From Schlegelella_A sp963778525 (GTDB lineage: Bacteria > Pseudomonadota > Gammaproteobacteria > Burkholderiales > Burkholderiaceae_C), in contig CAVZUJ010000005.1 in the NCBI GenBank assembly GCA_963778525.1, positions 193,536 through 257,535 on the forward strand: a stretch of 64,000 bases of DNA, read 5' to 3'. The position numbers and the translations under genes are program-made. Under the pieces are notes generated by a model, which saw only the letters and a list, made by a program, of their open reading frames with translations, did not search any database and had not been told where the DNA came from. This document shows positions 15,924 to 23,727 of this stretch, one piece after another. Numbering within the stretch: the stretch's first letter is position 1; each line of letters begins with the position of its first letter.

Positions 15924-16679
15924 ATGTTCCTCTCGGCATCCCAGTCCAGAAGCCTGTCGCGACTCATGGTGACGCTGGCCGAGCCGCACGGCGAGGCCGA
16001 GGTTCGCGAGCAGATCGGGCTGCGCCTGCTCGACCTCCTGGGCGCCGACTACTACGCCTCGTACGTCTGGAATCCCGAGCGCGGCGTCTTCGACAGCCGC
16101 GTCGCGCTCAACATGTCCGATCGCAACCTGAGCAGCTACGAGGCCTACTACCAGTACCACGACCCGATCACCTCGAAGATGCAGAAGCAGCGCGATGCCA
16201 CGCTGGTGGAGCAGGTGATGCCGCAATCGGAGCTGGTGAGGACCGAGTTCTTCAACGACTTCCTGTACCGCGACGGCCTGTACTGGGGCGTCAACCTGTA
16301 TGCCTGGGACGGCGACGACAACATCGGCGACATGCGCATCTGGCGCAGCAGGAAGCGCGAGCGCTTCGGCCCCGATGCGCTGGCGCTGCTGGAGCTGGTC
16401 AAGCCGGCCTTCGTGGCGGCGCTCAAGCGGTCGCGCGGCGCATCGGCGGTGCCGTCTTCCAGGCGGATCGCGAGCGCGTCCGCCGCGAAGGACGCAAGCC
16501 TGAGCGAGCGCGAGCGCGCCGTTGTCCAGCTCGCCTCGATCGGCCTGCGCGACAAGGCGATCGCGCAGCGCCTGGGCATCGGTTTCACGACCGTGCGCAC
16601 CCACCTCGCGCACGCCTTTCGCAAGCTCGGCGTCGAGAACCGGACCCAGCTCGCCGGCAAGGTTGCCCGACCGCAATAG
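15924..16679 (+). CDS. LuxR-family transcriptional regulator
   Basis: A 251-residue regulator starting at the ATG at 15924, eight bases from a GCGGAGG site. Residues 1-175 form a GAF-like sensory region (YYASYVWNPERGVFDSRVAL, then YQYHDPITSKMQ). The C-terminal 65 residues are the LuxR helix-turn-helix: LSERERAVVQLASIGLRDK, then IAQRLGIGFTTVRTHLAHAF. There is no receiver domain. The gene is divergent from the amidase/importer operon and 54 bases ahead of the Rieske oxygenase on its own strand. It is the obvious candidate regulator of both sets, probably sensing a shared substrate. Confidence 0.88.
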   Translation: MFLSASQSRSLSRLMVTLAEPHGEAEVREQIGLRLLDLLGADYYASYVWNPERGVFDSRVALNMSDRNLSSYEAYYQYHDPITSKMQKQRDATLVEQVMPQSELVRTEFFNDFLYRDGLYWGVNLYAWDGDDNIGDMRIWRSRKRERFGPDALALLELVKPAFVAALKRSRGASAVPSSRRIASASAAKDASLSERERAVVQLASIGLRDKAIAQRLGIGFTTVRTHLAHAFRKLGVENRTQLAGKVARPQ

Positions 16680-16733
16680 CCGGTCGTCGGCCCGCCTGTA
16701 GACTGCGCGACGCCGCCCCTGAAGTCTTCGCGC

Positions 16734-18125
16734 ATGCAAGCCGAGCAGAACGAACTGATCACCCGCATCGGCCCCGGCACGCCCTGCGGCGCGCTCCTGC
16801 GCAGCTATTGGCAACCGGCGGCGCTCGTCGACGAATTCGATCCGCGCCTCGACCCGCGCATGGCCAGCCGCCCGGTCAAGGCGGTGCGCCTGCTCGGCGA
16901 GGACCTGGTGCTGTTTCGCGATGGCAGCGGCCGCTTCGGCCTGATCGAGCGGCACTGCCCGCATCGCGGCGCCGACCTCGCCTTCGGGCGGCATGAGCCC
17001 GAAGGCCTGCGCTGTCCGTTCCACGGTTGGAAGTTCGCGGTCGACGGTACCTGCCTCGAGACGCCGGCCGAGCCGGCCGGCTCGCAGCTTTGCCAGCGCG
17101 TGCGCCAGCGCAGCTATCCGGTCATGGAACGCAACGGCGTGCTCTTCGCGTGGCTCGGACCGCAGGGCTCGACGCCGCCGGCGTTGCCGGCCTTCGACGC
17201 ATTCGTCGCGCCGGCGAGCCACAGCTTCGCGTTCAAGGGCCTGTGGCATTGCAACTGGCTGCAGGCCTTCGAGGTCGGCATCGATCCGGCCCATCCGTCG
17301 TTCCTGCATCGCTACCTGCAGGACGAGTCGACCGAAGCGGCTGCCTACGGCCGCCAGTTCCGTGCCGCCAGCGTCGGCGCGGTCGATGGCGAGCGCTGGC
17401 CGATGACGCGCGTGATGCGCGAGTTCTGCCAGCCCGACATCCGCTTCGAGAGCGTCGCCGAAGGCCTGCTCCGGCTGACGACGCTGCGGCCGATGACCGA
17501 AGCACTGACGCACGTGCGCGTCACGCACGCGGCCTTTCCGGCCACCTTCGTGATCCCGCTGTCGGAGACGATCACGATCACGCAGATGCACGTGCCGGTC
17601 GACGACACGCACACCTACTGGTACAGCTTCTTCACCAGCTTCGACGCGCCGCTCGACAAGGAGACGATGCGGGCGCAGCGTCTGGCCTGCCTGACGCTGC
17701 CCGACTACGCGCCGCTCAAGGGCCGGCACAACCAGTGGGGCTTCGATCCCGCGGAGCAGGCGATGCGCACCTATCTCGGCATGGGCGAGGAAGACATCAA
17801 CCTGCACGACCAGTGGGCGGTCGAGAGCATGGGCGCGATCCAGGACCGCACGAAGGAGCATCTGGGCACGACCGACAAGGTGATCATGGCCAACCGCCGC
17901 ACGCTGCTGAAGGCGATCGCGACGGTGCAGGAGGGCGGCCGGCCGCCGATGGCGCTTGCGGCCGGCGAAGCGGCGGCGCTCTGCGGCCCCGACACCATCG
18001 ATTGCATCGCGCCGGCCGGCAGCTGGGCCGAGTTCTGGTCGAGCGCAGCCGCGAGCAAGCGCCGCGGCGCGGCCTGGCTGCAGGCCGCTCCTGTCGCCGC
18101 GGCCACCGAAGGATCGTCGGCTTGA
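16734..18125 (+). CDS. Rieske non-haem iron oxygenase, alpha subunit
   Basis: A 463-residue oxygenase. The Rieske centre ligands are C75-x-H77 (CPHRGAD) and C94-x2-H97 (CPFHGW). The catalytic iron site is FEVGIDPAHPSFLH, giving D184, H187 and H192. Members of this phthalate-dioxygenase-like group hydroxylate rings or oxidatively dealkylate substrates, using electrons from a ferredoxin and reductase. The stop overlaps the next gene's TTG start (TTGA), and a [2Fe-2S] ferredoxin follows two genes on, so the electron donor is encoded in the same operon. No reductase and no separate beta subunit are seen. The substrate is unknown. Confidence 0.88.
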   Translation: MQAEQNELITRIGPGTPCGALLRSYWQPAALVDEFDPRLDPRMASRPVKAVRLLGEDLVLFRDGSGRFGLIERHCPHRGADLAFGRHEPEGLRCPFHGWKFAVDGTCLETPAEPAGSQLCQRVRQRSYPVMERNGVLFAWLGPQGSTPPALPAFDAFVAPASHSFAFKGLWHCNWLQAFEVGIDPAHPSFLHRYLQDESTEAAAYGRQFRAASVGAVDGERWPMTRVMREFCQPDIRFESVAEGLLRLTTLRPMTEALTHVRVTHAAFPATFVIPLSETITITQMHVPVDDTHTYWYSFFTSFDAPLDKETMRAQRLACLTLPDYAPLKGRHNQWGFDPAEQAMRTYLGMGEEDINLHDQWAVESMGAIQDRTKEHLGTTDKVIMANRRTLLKAIATVQEGGRPPMALAAGEAAALCGPDTIDCIAPAGSWAEFWSSAAASKRRGAAWLQAAPVAAATEGSSA

Positions 18126-19606
18126 CGACGTTCGCCGAGGCTTGCGGCGCGGCCGACGCGCTGCGCGCGCAGGCCTGCGAGCGCGTCGCGCAGCGGATGC
18201 GCGACGAAGGCATCGACCTCGTGCGCATCGGCTGGTGCGACCTGCACGGCGTGCTGCGCGGCAAGACGCTGAGCGCGTCATCGGTGATGCGCGCCCTCGA
18301 CGCCGGTGTCGGCATGGTCAGCACGATCCTGCTCAAGGACACCTCGGACCGCACCGCCTACCGCGTCTTCGAGCCCGGTCTCGAGCAGGCGCTGCCCGGC
18401 TTCGGCTTTGCCAACAACGTGTTGCTGTTGCCCGATCCGGCCAGCTTTCGCACCTTGCCATGGGCGCCGCACACCGGCTGGATGCGGGCCGAAGCATGGT
18501 TCGAGGACGCAACGCCGGTGCCCATCGACACCCGCCGCATCCTGCGCAGCGCGCTCGAGCGGCTTGCCGCCGCCGGCTTCGGCCTGAAGTGCGGGCTCGA
18601 GGTCGAGTTCCACATCTACCGCCTCGTCGCGCGCGACGCCGACGCGGCGCTCGATCCGCAGCATGCCGCGTGGCCCGGGCCGGTGCCCGGCGTGCGCATG
18701 ATCCATCCCGGCTACAACCTGCTCGCCGAAGGCTGGGCCGACATGTCCGACGATGCATTGCGGATCGTCCAGCGCACGGCCGAAGGACTCGGTTTGCCGC
18801 TCGCCTCGCTCGAGATCGAGCTCGGGCCGAGCCAGGTCGAAGCGGTGTTCGATGCCACCGACGCGCTGAGCGCGGCCGATCAGATGGTGGCGTTTCGCAA
18901 CGGCGTGCGCCAGGCGCTTCGGCGCGAAGGCTTTCATGCCAGCTTCGTCTGCCTGCCGCCGTTTCCGGAGGCGATGGCCAGCGGCTGGCATCTGCACCAG
19001 TCGCTCGTCGATGCGGCGTCGGGTGCCAATGCGTTTCGGCGCGAGTCGCCGCAGGTCGGCAGCAATGCTGCCGAGGCCGGGCACACGCTGTCGGCCGTCG
19101 GCGAGAGCTGGCTCGCCGGCCTGCTCGCGCACGGCCGGGCGATGACGCCCTTCTGCGCCCCCACGCTCAACGCCTACGGCCGCTTTCGCCCCAATGCCAT
19201 GGCGCCGAACGCGGTGATCTGGGGCCGCGACCATCGCGGCGCGATGCTGCGCGTGCTCGGCCGCTGCGGCGACGGCGCGACGCGCATCGAGAACCGGATC
19301 GGCGAGCCTGCGGCCAATCCCTACCTCTACATGGCCGCGCAGATCCACGCCGGCCTCGACGGCATCGAGCGCGGACTGCGAGCGCCGCCGGCCACCGGTG
19401 CGCCTTACGCCGGCAGCCCCGAGCTGCTGCCGACCCGCCTCGCCGAAGCGCTCGATGCGCTGGCCGGCGATCCGGCGCTGGTCGCCGGCTTCGGGCCGCC
19501 TGTCGTCGACTGGCTGACACAGGTCAAGCGATTCGAGATCGCCCGCCACGACAGCGCCGCCGACAGCGGCGTGTGGCAGGCGCGCGAATATTTCGGCCGG
19601 ATCTGA
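18122..19606 (+). CDS. Glutamine-synthetase-family ligase (probable gamma-glutamyl-amine ligase)
   Basis: A 494-residue protein with a TTG start overlapping the Rieske stop (TTGA). GS landmarks are present: the metal-binding GLEVEFHIY, the GWHLHQSL histidine loop, the substrate/ATP motif NAYGRFRPNAMAP and a C-terminal ENRIGEPAANPYLY. The Asn of the usual NGSG-type loop is not conserved (MASGWHLHQS), which fits the PuuA/IpuC-like branch that glutamylates amines rather than true ammonia-assimilating GlnA. Cotranscription with a Rieske oxygenase and ferredoxin suggests that an amine is glutamylated before or during oxidation, as in aniline and isopropylamine pathways. That pathway assignment is inference. 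Confidence 0.85.
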   Translation: MTTFAEACGAADALRAQACERVAQRMRDEGIDLVRIGWCDLHGVLRGKTLSASSVMRALDAGVGMVSTILLKDTSDRTAYRVFEPGLEQALPGFGFANNVLLLPDPASFRTLPWAPHTGWMRAEAWFEDATPVPIDTRRILRSALERLAAAGFGLKCGLEVEFHIYRLVARDADAALDPQHAAWPGPVPGVRMIHPGYNLLAEGWADMSDDALRIVQRTAEGLGLPLASLEIELGPSQVEAVFDATDALSAADQMVAFRNGVRQALRREGFHASFVCLPPFPEAMASGWHLHQSLVDAASGANAFRRESPQVGSNAAEAGHTLSAVGESWLAGLLAHGRAMTPFCAPTLNAYGRFRPNAMAPNAVIWGRDHRGAMLRVLGRCGDGATRIENRIGEPAANPYLYMAAQIHAGLDGIERGLRAPPATGAPYAGSPELLPTRLAEALDALAGDPALVAGFGPPVVDWLTQVKRFEIARHDSAADSGVWQAREYFGRI

Positions 19607-19610
19607 GGCC

Positions 19611-19946
19611 ATGGACCGGCGCGTGATCGAGGTCTTCCTGACCGATGCCGCCGGAGTCCGGCATCGCGTCACCGGGCGCGTCGGCGACAGCCTGATGGGC
19701 GCGGCCACCGATGCCGGCATCGATGCCATCAAGGCCGATTGCGGCGGCATGATGACCTGCGCCACCTGCCACGTCTTCGTCGATCCGGAGTGGGCGCAAC
19801 GCCTGCCGCCACCGTCCTCCGATGAGGACGCGATGCTCGAGATGACAGCCGCAGCACGCCGGCCAACGAGCCGCCTGAGTTGCCAGATCATCCTCGGCGA
19901 TGCCCTCGACGGCCTGAGCGCCGAGCTGCCCGACACGCAGTACTGA
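19611..19946 (+). CDS. [2Fe-2S] ferredoxin, adrenodoxin type
   Basis: A 111-residue cytosolic electron carrier. The cluster ligands are C44, C50, C53 and C91, in the order CGGMMTCATC then SRLSCQI, with the HVFVDPEW segment typical of the adrenodoxin/putidaredoxin group. It begins four bases after the ligase gene stop, so it is in the same operon as the Rieske oxygenase and is its likely electron donor. A ferredoxin reductase is not encoded in the window and must come from elsewhere. The 3' end converges on gspB 34 bases away. Confidence 0.9.
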   Translation: MDRRVIEVFLTDAAGVRHRVTGRVGDSLMGAATDAGIDAIKADCGGMMTCATCHVFVDPEWAQRLPPPSSDEDAMLEMTAAARRPTSRLSCQIILGDALDGLSAELPDTQY

Positions 19947-19980
19947 GCCGCCGCTTCAGAGCCGAGGCGGCCGGTGCCCC

Positions 19981-20682
19981 TCAGAAGGGCAGCTCGTAGC
20001 GATAGCCCTTGTAGCTCAACACCGCCGATTTCGGCTTGATCTGCTCGAGCACGAGCTGCGGCGCGAGCGTGTCGCCTTCGTGGAAGACGCGGCCGTTGAA
20101 GATCACCATGCGGCTCGCGGCATCCTTGCTGAAGCTGGCGCCGCCGAAGCTCAGCGGCGGCAGCTCGCGGCGCATCGCGTCGGGCAGGGCACCGAGGCCG
20201 CCGCCGCTCGCCGCGGCAGAGGCTGCGGGCGGTGCGCTGCGGTTCGCGCGCCGCGTGTCCGGCACGCTCGCCGCGGCTGCATGGGGCGAGCGTTTGATCT
20301 CGTGCCTGGCCGCGGCCATCGGTGCGGCCGTGGCACCGGCCACGGGTTGCGATGCGCCGCCGGATGTCGGAGCCGAAGCGGCAAGGGGCGCGGGCAGCGG
20401 CATCGGTGGCGAGACCGGAAGCGCCGGCGGCGGTATCGGCGCAGGCTGCACCGCGCCTTGCGCAGCGGGGCGTGCCGTGTCCGCGCTGCCCCAGAAATGC
20501 CAGGCCAATGCGCTGCCGAGCGCAAGCACCAGGAAGACGATCGCGCCGATCAGCAGCAGCGGCCGGTCGCGGCCTTCGTCGTCGCCGGGCAAGGCGCCGT
20601 ATTGCTGCGTGTGCAGGCTCGGCACTTCGCCACGGTCGCGCTCGGCATCGGCGCGGCGCAGGGCATCGAGGATGTACGACAT
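19981..20682 (-). CDS. gspB: General secretion pathway protein B
   Basis: A 233-residue protein. MSYILDALRRADAERDRG at the start is the hallmark of GspB/ExeB proteins. A membrane helix (LLLIGAIVFLVLALGSALAW) follows at residues 42-61, then a long Pro/Ala-rich periplasmic linker and a C-terminal domain ending SAVLSYKGYRYELPF, the type II secretion C/B-like fold. GspB partners with GspA to insert the secretin through peptidoglycan. It lies 25 bases after gspA, so they form a two-gene operon. No other type II secretion genes are in the window. Confidence 0.85.
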   Translation of the reverse strand: MSYILDALRRADAERDRGEVPSLHTQQYGALPGDDEGRDRPLLLIGAIVFLVLALGSALAWHFWGSADTARPAAQGAVQPAPIPPPALPVSPPMPLPAPLAASAPTSGGASQPVAGATAAPMAAARHEIKRSPHAAAASVPDTRRANRSAPPAASAAASGGGLGALPDAMRRELPPLSFGGASFSKDAASRMVIFNGRVFHEGDTLAPQLVLEQIKPKSAVLSYKGYRYELPF

Positions 20683-20707
20683 GCGGACGACCGGTTGACG
20701 CAGGCGC

Positions 20708-22624
20708 TCAGTGCGGCGCCGCGTTGGCGAGCAGGGTCGGCTCGTCGACGTGGGTGGCGCGATTGAGCTGCATGAAGGTGGTGGGCCCGGCCTTGCCGAC
20801 GCCGCTCAGGCCATGGCTGGTCTGGAAGCGCACGACCTTGGCGCGCAGGGCGGCGTCCATCGTCTGCTTGCCTTCGGGCGGCGCTTCACCGGCGAGGGTC
20901 GCGAGGTCAGCCGCCAGGCGATCGACGAGCGGACCGGAATCGCCCTCGCCGAGCGCGCTCGTGTAGCCGGCTGGCAGACGCCAGAGCGTGCCGAATTCGC
21001 CGTGCCAGAGCTTGAGCAGGGCGGCGAACGAAACGCGGCGCGTCTGGCCGTCGACGCGGACCACGGCATCGTCGCCGTCGAGCCGGGCCAGGACCACGGC
21101 GACGTTCTTGCCGGCCTCGTCGTGCAAGGTCATGAAGCCGGGCCGGTCGAGGCTTCTCAGCATCGCGGGCGTGCTCGTGAACTTGAAGCAGCGGATCTGC
21201 TGGCGGGCCGCCGCGGCGCACGGATCGCCGACGTCGTTGCCGACCTTCCACATCGGCGCCAGCTCGCGCCAGGCTGCCTTCTCGTCGCGGCCGAGCGTGT
21301 TCAGCTGCGAGCGGAGCTCGGCGAAGTTGTCGATCGGTGCCGCCTGCATCGATGGCGTCGTCGCGACGGCGCTGGCGGGTACGCTTGCCGCTCGGGCGCC
21401 GATGGCTGCGGGCGACGATGCGGGCGTTGCTGCCGATGCGGCCTTGGTCGCCGCACTGGCCGCGCCTGAAGCCGGACTTGCGCCCGAGGGCGCGGCCGAC
21501 GCGGGCAACGGCGGCGCCGCGGTTGCGGACGATGCCGACGAAGAGGCCGACCCCGACGCCGGCGCGAAGGCGCCGCTCACCATCGACGCCGCCGTCGCTG
21601 CCGCACCCGCGCTCGCGGCCGGGCTCGACGGCGCCGCCCCGGCCATCGTCGGTGCCGAGGCAGCCATCGGCGGCGGCGTGAAATAGCGATAGCCGCCATA
21701 GATGGCAAAGCCGATCAAGGCGAACAGGGCCAGCCCGGCCGCGCCGAGAAAGGCGATGCCTGCGGTCGTGCCGAGCAGCGACCGGTCGGGTGCCGAAGAC
21801 TCGGAGCTGCCGAAGACCTCGCGCGCCGACTTCTCCACCATCTCGGTGTCGATCTGGTGCCGACCATGCGCGTAGGCGCCGAGCATGGCGCGGTCGCAGA
21901 GCAGGTTGATGCGGCGCGGCACACCGCGCGCGATCGCGAAGACCCGTTGCAGGGCCTTGCGGTCGAAGGGGATCGCACGCGTCATGCCGGCGACCGAGAG
22001 CCGGTGCCGGATGTAGTGCTCGGTTTCCTTCTCCGAGAGCGCCCTCAGGTGGAAGCGCGCCACGACGCGCTGGGCCAGCTGCTCGAGCTCGGGCTTCTCG
22101 AGCATCGTGCGCAGCTCGGGCTGGCCGATGAGCACGATCTGCAGCAGCTTCTTCTCGTTCGTCTCGAGGTTGGTGAGCAGGCGCAACTGCTCCAGCACGT
22201 CGACCGCGAGGAGCTGGGCCTCGTCGATGATGAGGACGTTGTTCTGGCCGACCGCGTGCGTCTTCAGCAGGAACTCGTTGAGCGCGTCGACATAGGTCTT
22301 CACCGTCGCCGGCGCGTGCGGGTCGACGAGGTAGGGGATGCGGAACTCGTCGCAGATCGACTTCACCAGCTCGATCTGCGTGAGCTTGGGATTGAAGATG
22401 TAGGCGACGTTGCAGCGCTTCGGGATCTGCTCGAGAAAGCAGCGGCAGACGGTGGTCTTGCCGGCGCCGATCTCGCCCGAGAGCAGCACGAAGCCACCGC
22501 CGCCGCCGACGCCATAGAGCAGGTGCGCGAGCGCCTCGCGGTGGCGCTTGCTCATGTAGAGATAGCGCGGGTCGGGCGCGAGCGAGAACGGCTCCTGGTT
22601 CAGGCCGAAGAACCGCATGTACAT
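20708..22624 (-). CDS. gspA: General secretion pathway protein A (ExeA-type AAA ATPase with peptidoglycan-binding end)
   Basis: A 638-residue inner-membrane ATPase. The N terminus (MRFFGLNQEPFSLAPDPRYL, after two leading residues) is diagnostic of ExeA/GspA. Walker A is GEIGAGKTT near residue 51 and Walker B is VLIIDEAQLL. A single membrane helix (about residues 285-308) is followed by a roughly 120-residue Ala/Ser-rich low-complexity linker, then a periplasmic domain that ends in a peptidoglycan-binding-type repeat (RAKVVRFQTSHGLSGVGKAG). It should energise peptidoglycan remodelling for secretin assembly. The ATG at 22618 is an alternative start. Confidence 0.85.
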   Translation of the reverse strand: MYMRFFGLNQEPFSLAPDPRYLYMSKRHREALAHLLYGVGGGGGFVLLSGEIGAGKTTVCRCFLEQIPKRCNVAYIFNPKLTQIELVKSICDEFRIPYLVDPHAPATVKTYVDALNEFLLKTHAVGQNNVLIIDEAQLLAVDVLEQLRLLTNLETNEKKLLQIVLIGQPELRTMLEKPELEQLAQRVVARFHLRALSEKETEHYIRHRLSVAGMTRAIPFDRKALQRVFAIARGVPRRINLLCDRAMLGAYAHGRHQIDTEMVEKSAREVFGSSESSAPDRSLLGTTAGIAFLGAAGLALFALIGFAIYGGYRYFTPPPMAASAPTMAGAAPSSPAASAGAAATAASMVSGAFAPASGSASSSASSATAAPPLPASAAPSGASPASGAASAATKAASAATPASSPAAIGARAASVPASAVATTPSMQAAPIDNFAELRSQLNTLGRDEKAAWRELAPMWKVGNDVGDPCAAAARQQIRCFKFTSTPAMLRSLDRPGFMTLHDEAGKNVAVVLARLDGDDAVVRVDGQTRRVSFAALLKLWHGEFGTLWRLPAGYTSALGEGDSGPLVDRLAADLATLAGEAPPEGKQTMDAALRAKVVRFQTSHGLSGVGKAGPTTFMQLNRATHVDEPTLLANAAPH

Positions 22625-22717
22625 GGATGCGGAGAATACTTGAGGGCGCCTCGGTGTCGAGCGGGACTATCCTTGCCGGCCCGTGGCTCTGTCGGCTGCT
22701 GCCGGAGCTCGCTCCGC

Positions 22718-23005
22718 TCAGGCTTCGAAGCTGATCAGGTCGACATCGGCGGCTTGCATGCGCAGCGGAATCAGCGCCTGGTAGGCGGCGGAGCTGAACC
22801 AGGCATCGGCCGACGCGAGGTCGGGAAAGCGCAGCACCACGGTGTCGGTTCGCGCATGATCGCCGCCGAGCACTGCGGCGCGTCGGCCGCGAAAGACCAG
22901 CTCGGCGTTCCACGGCGCGATCGTCGCCGGTACCTGGGCGCAATACTGCGCCCACTTCTGCGCATCCTTGATGCTGATATGGCCGATGACGCAGGCACCA
23001 CTCAT
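22718..23005 (-). CDS. DUF1330 family protein
   Basis: A 95-residue protein of the dimeric alpha-beta barrel (EthD/DUF1330) type: GHISIKDAQKWAQYCAQVP, a central VFRGRRAAVLGGDH, then RFPDLASADAWFSSAAYQ near the end, all DUF1330 landmarks. It is a small cytosolic protein of unknown function. It begins 23 bases after the LivF-like gene ends and is probably the last gene of the second importer operon. It may be a small enzyme or chaperone acting on the imported compound, but nothing in the sequence names a substrate. Confidence 0.82.
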   Translation of the reverse strand: MSGACVIGHISIKDAQKWAQYCAQVPATIAPWNAELVFRGRRAAVLGGDHARTDTVVLRFPDLASADAWFSSAAYQALIPLRMQAADVDLISFEA

Positions 23006-23028
23006 CGACGTCGTCTCGCTGCCGCGAC

Positions 23029-23727
23029 TCACAAGCCGAGATAGCGCTGCAGGATCTGCGGCTGCGCCTTGATCTCGTCGGCGCGGCCCTCGTGCACGAT
23101 GTGCCCGTTGTTGATGATGTAGACGCGCTGCGCCAGCGCCAGCGTGGCAGCGAGGTTCTGCTCGACCAGCACGATGGTCAGGCCGGCCGCCGCCAGGTTG
23201 CGGCAGACCTTCATCAGCTCCTTCACGATCAGCGGCGCGAGCCCCTCGAAAGGCTCGTCCAGCAGGATGATCTTCGGGTCGCGGATGAGGGCGCGCGCGA
23301 TGGCCAGCATCTGTTGCTCGCCGCCCGACAGGTCGGTGCCGCGGCTGGTGCGCCGCTGCTTGAGGCGCGGGAACATCTCGTAGATGCGATCGAGCGGCCA
23401 TTTGCCCGGTGCCGTGAGGCCGGCCAGGATCAGGTTCTCCTCGACGTCCAGGCTGCCGAACACGCGCCGTTCCTCGTGCACGAGCTGCATGCCCGCGCGC
23501 GCGATGGCGTGGCTCTTCTTGCCGGCCAGCTCCACGCCTTCGAGCGTCACCGAGCCGGCGCGCGGCGTCACCACGCCCATCAGGCTCTTCAGGGTCGTGC
23601 TCTTGCCGGCGCCGTTGCGCCCGAGCAGCGCCACCACCTCGTTCTTGTCGACGCGCAGGCCGACGTCGAACAGGATGTGCGAATCGCCGTAGTAGCTGTT
23701 GAGCCCTGTGACTTCGAGGAGGCTCAT
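23029..23727 (-). CDS. Branched-chain-amino-acid-type ABC transporter ATP-binding protein (LivF-like)
   Basis: A 232-residue ATPase with Walker A GRNGAGKST (residues 37-45), signature LSGGEQQ (133-139), Walker B IILLDEPFEG and the H-loop region VLVEQN. VHEERRVFGSLDVEENL is the Q-loop segment typical of LivF. It overlaps the stop of the LivM-LivG fusion as ATGA (23724-23727), so the genes are translationally coupled. It belongs to the MarR-controlled second importer cassette. Confidence 0.92.
   Translation of the reverse strand: MSLLEVTGLNSYYGDSHILFDVGLRVDKNEVVALLGRNGAGKSTTLKSLMGVVTPRAGSVTLEGVELAGKKSHAIARAGMQLVHEERRVFGSLDVEENLILAGLTAPGKWPLDRIYEMFPRLKQRRTSRGTDLSGGEQQMLAIARALIRDPKIILLDEPFEGLAPLIVKELMKVCRNLAAAGLTIVLVEQNLAATLALAQRVYIINNGHIVHEGRADEIKAQPQILQRYLGL

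Noticed and set aside
13202..15967. Apparent amidase-binding protein fusion of 921 codons
   Set aside because: The join is created by a frame change near 15140; the binding-protein gene has its own strong ribosome site and signal peptide.
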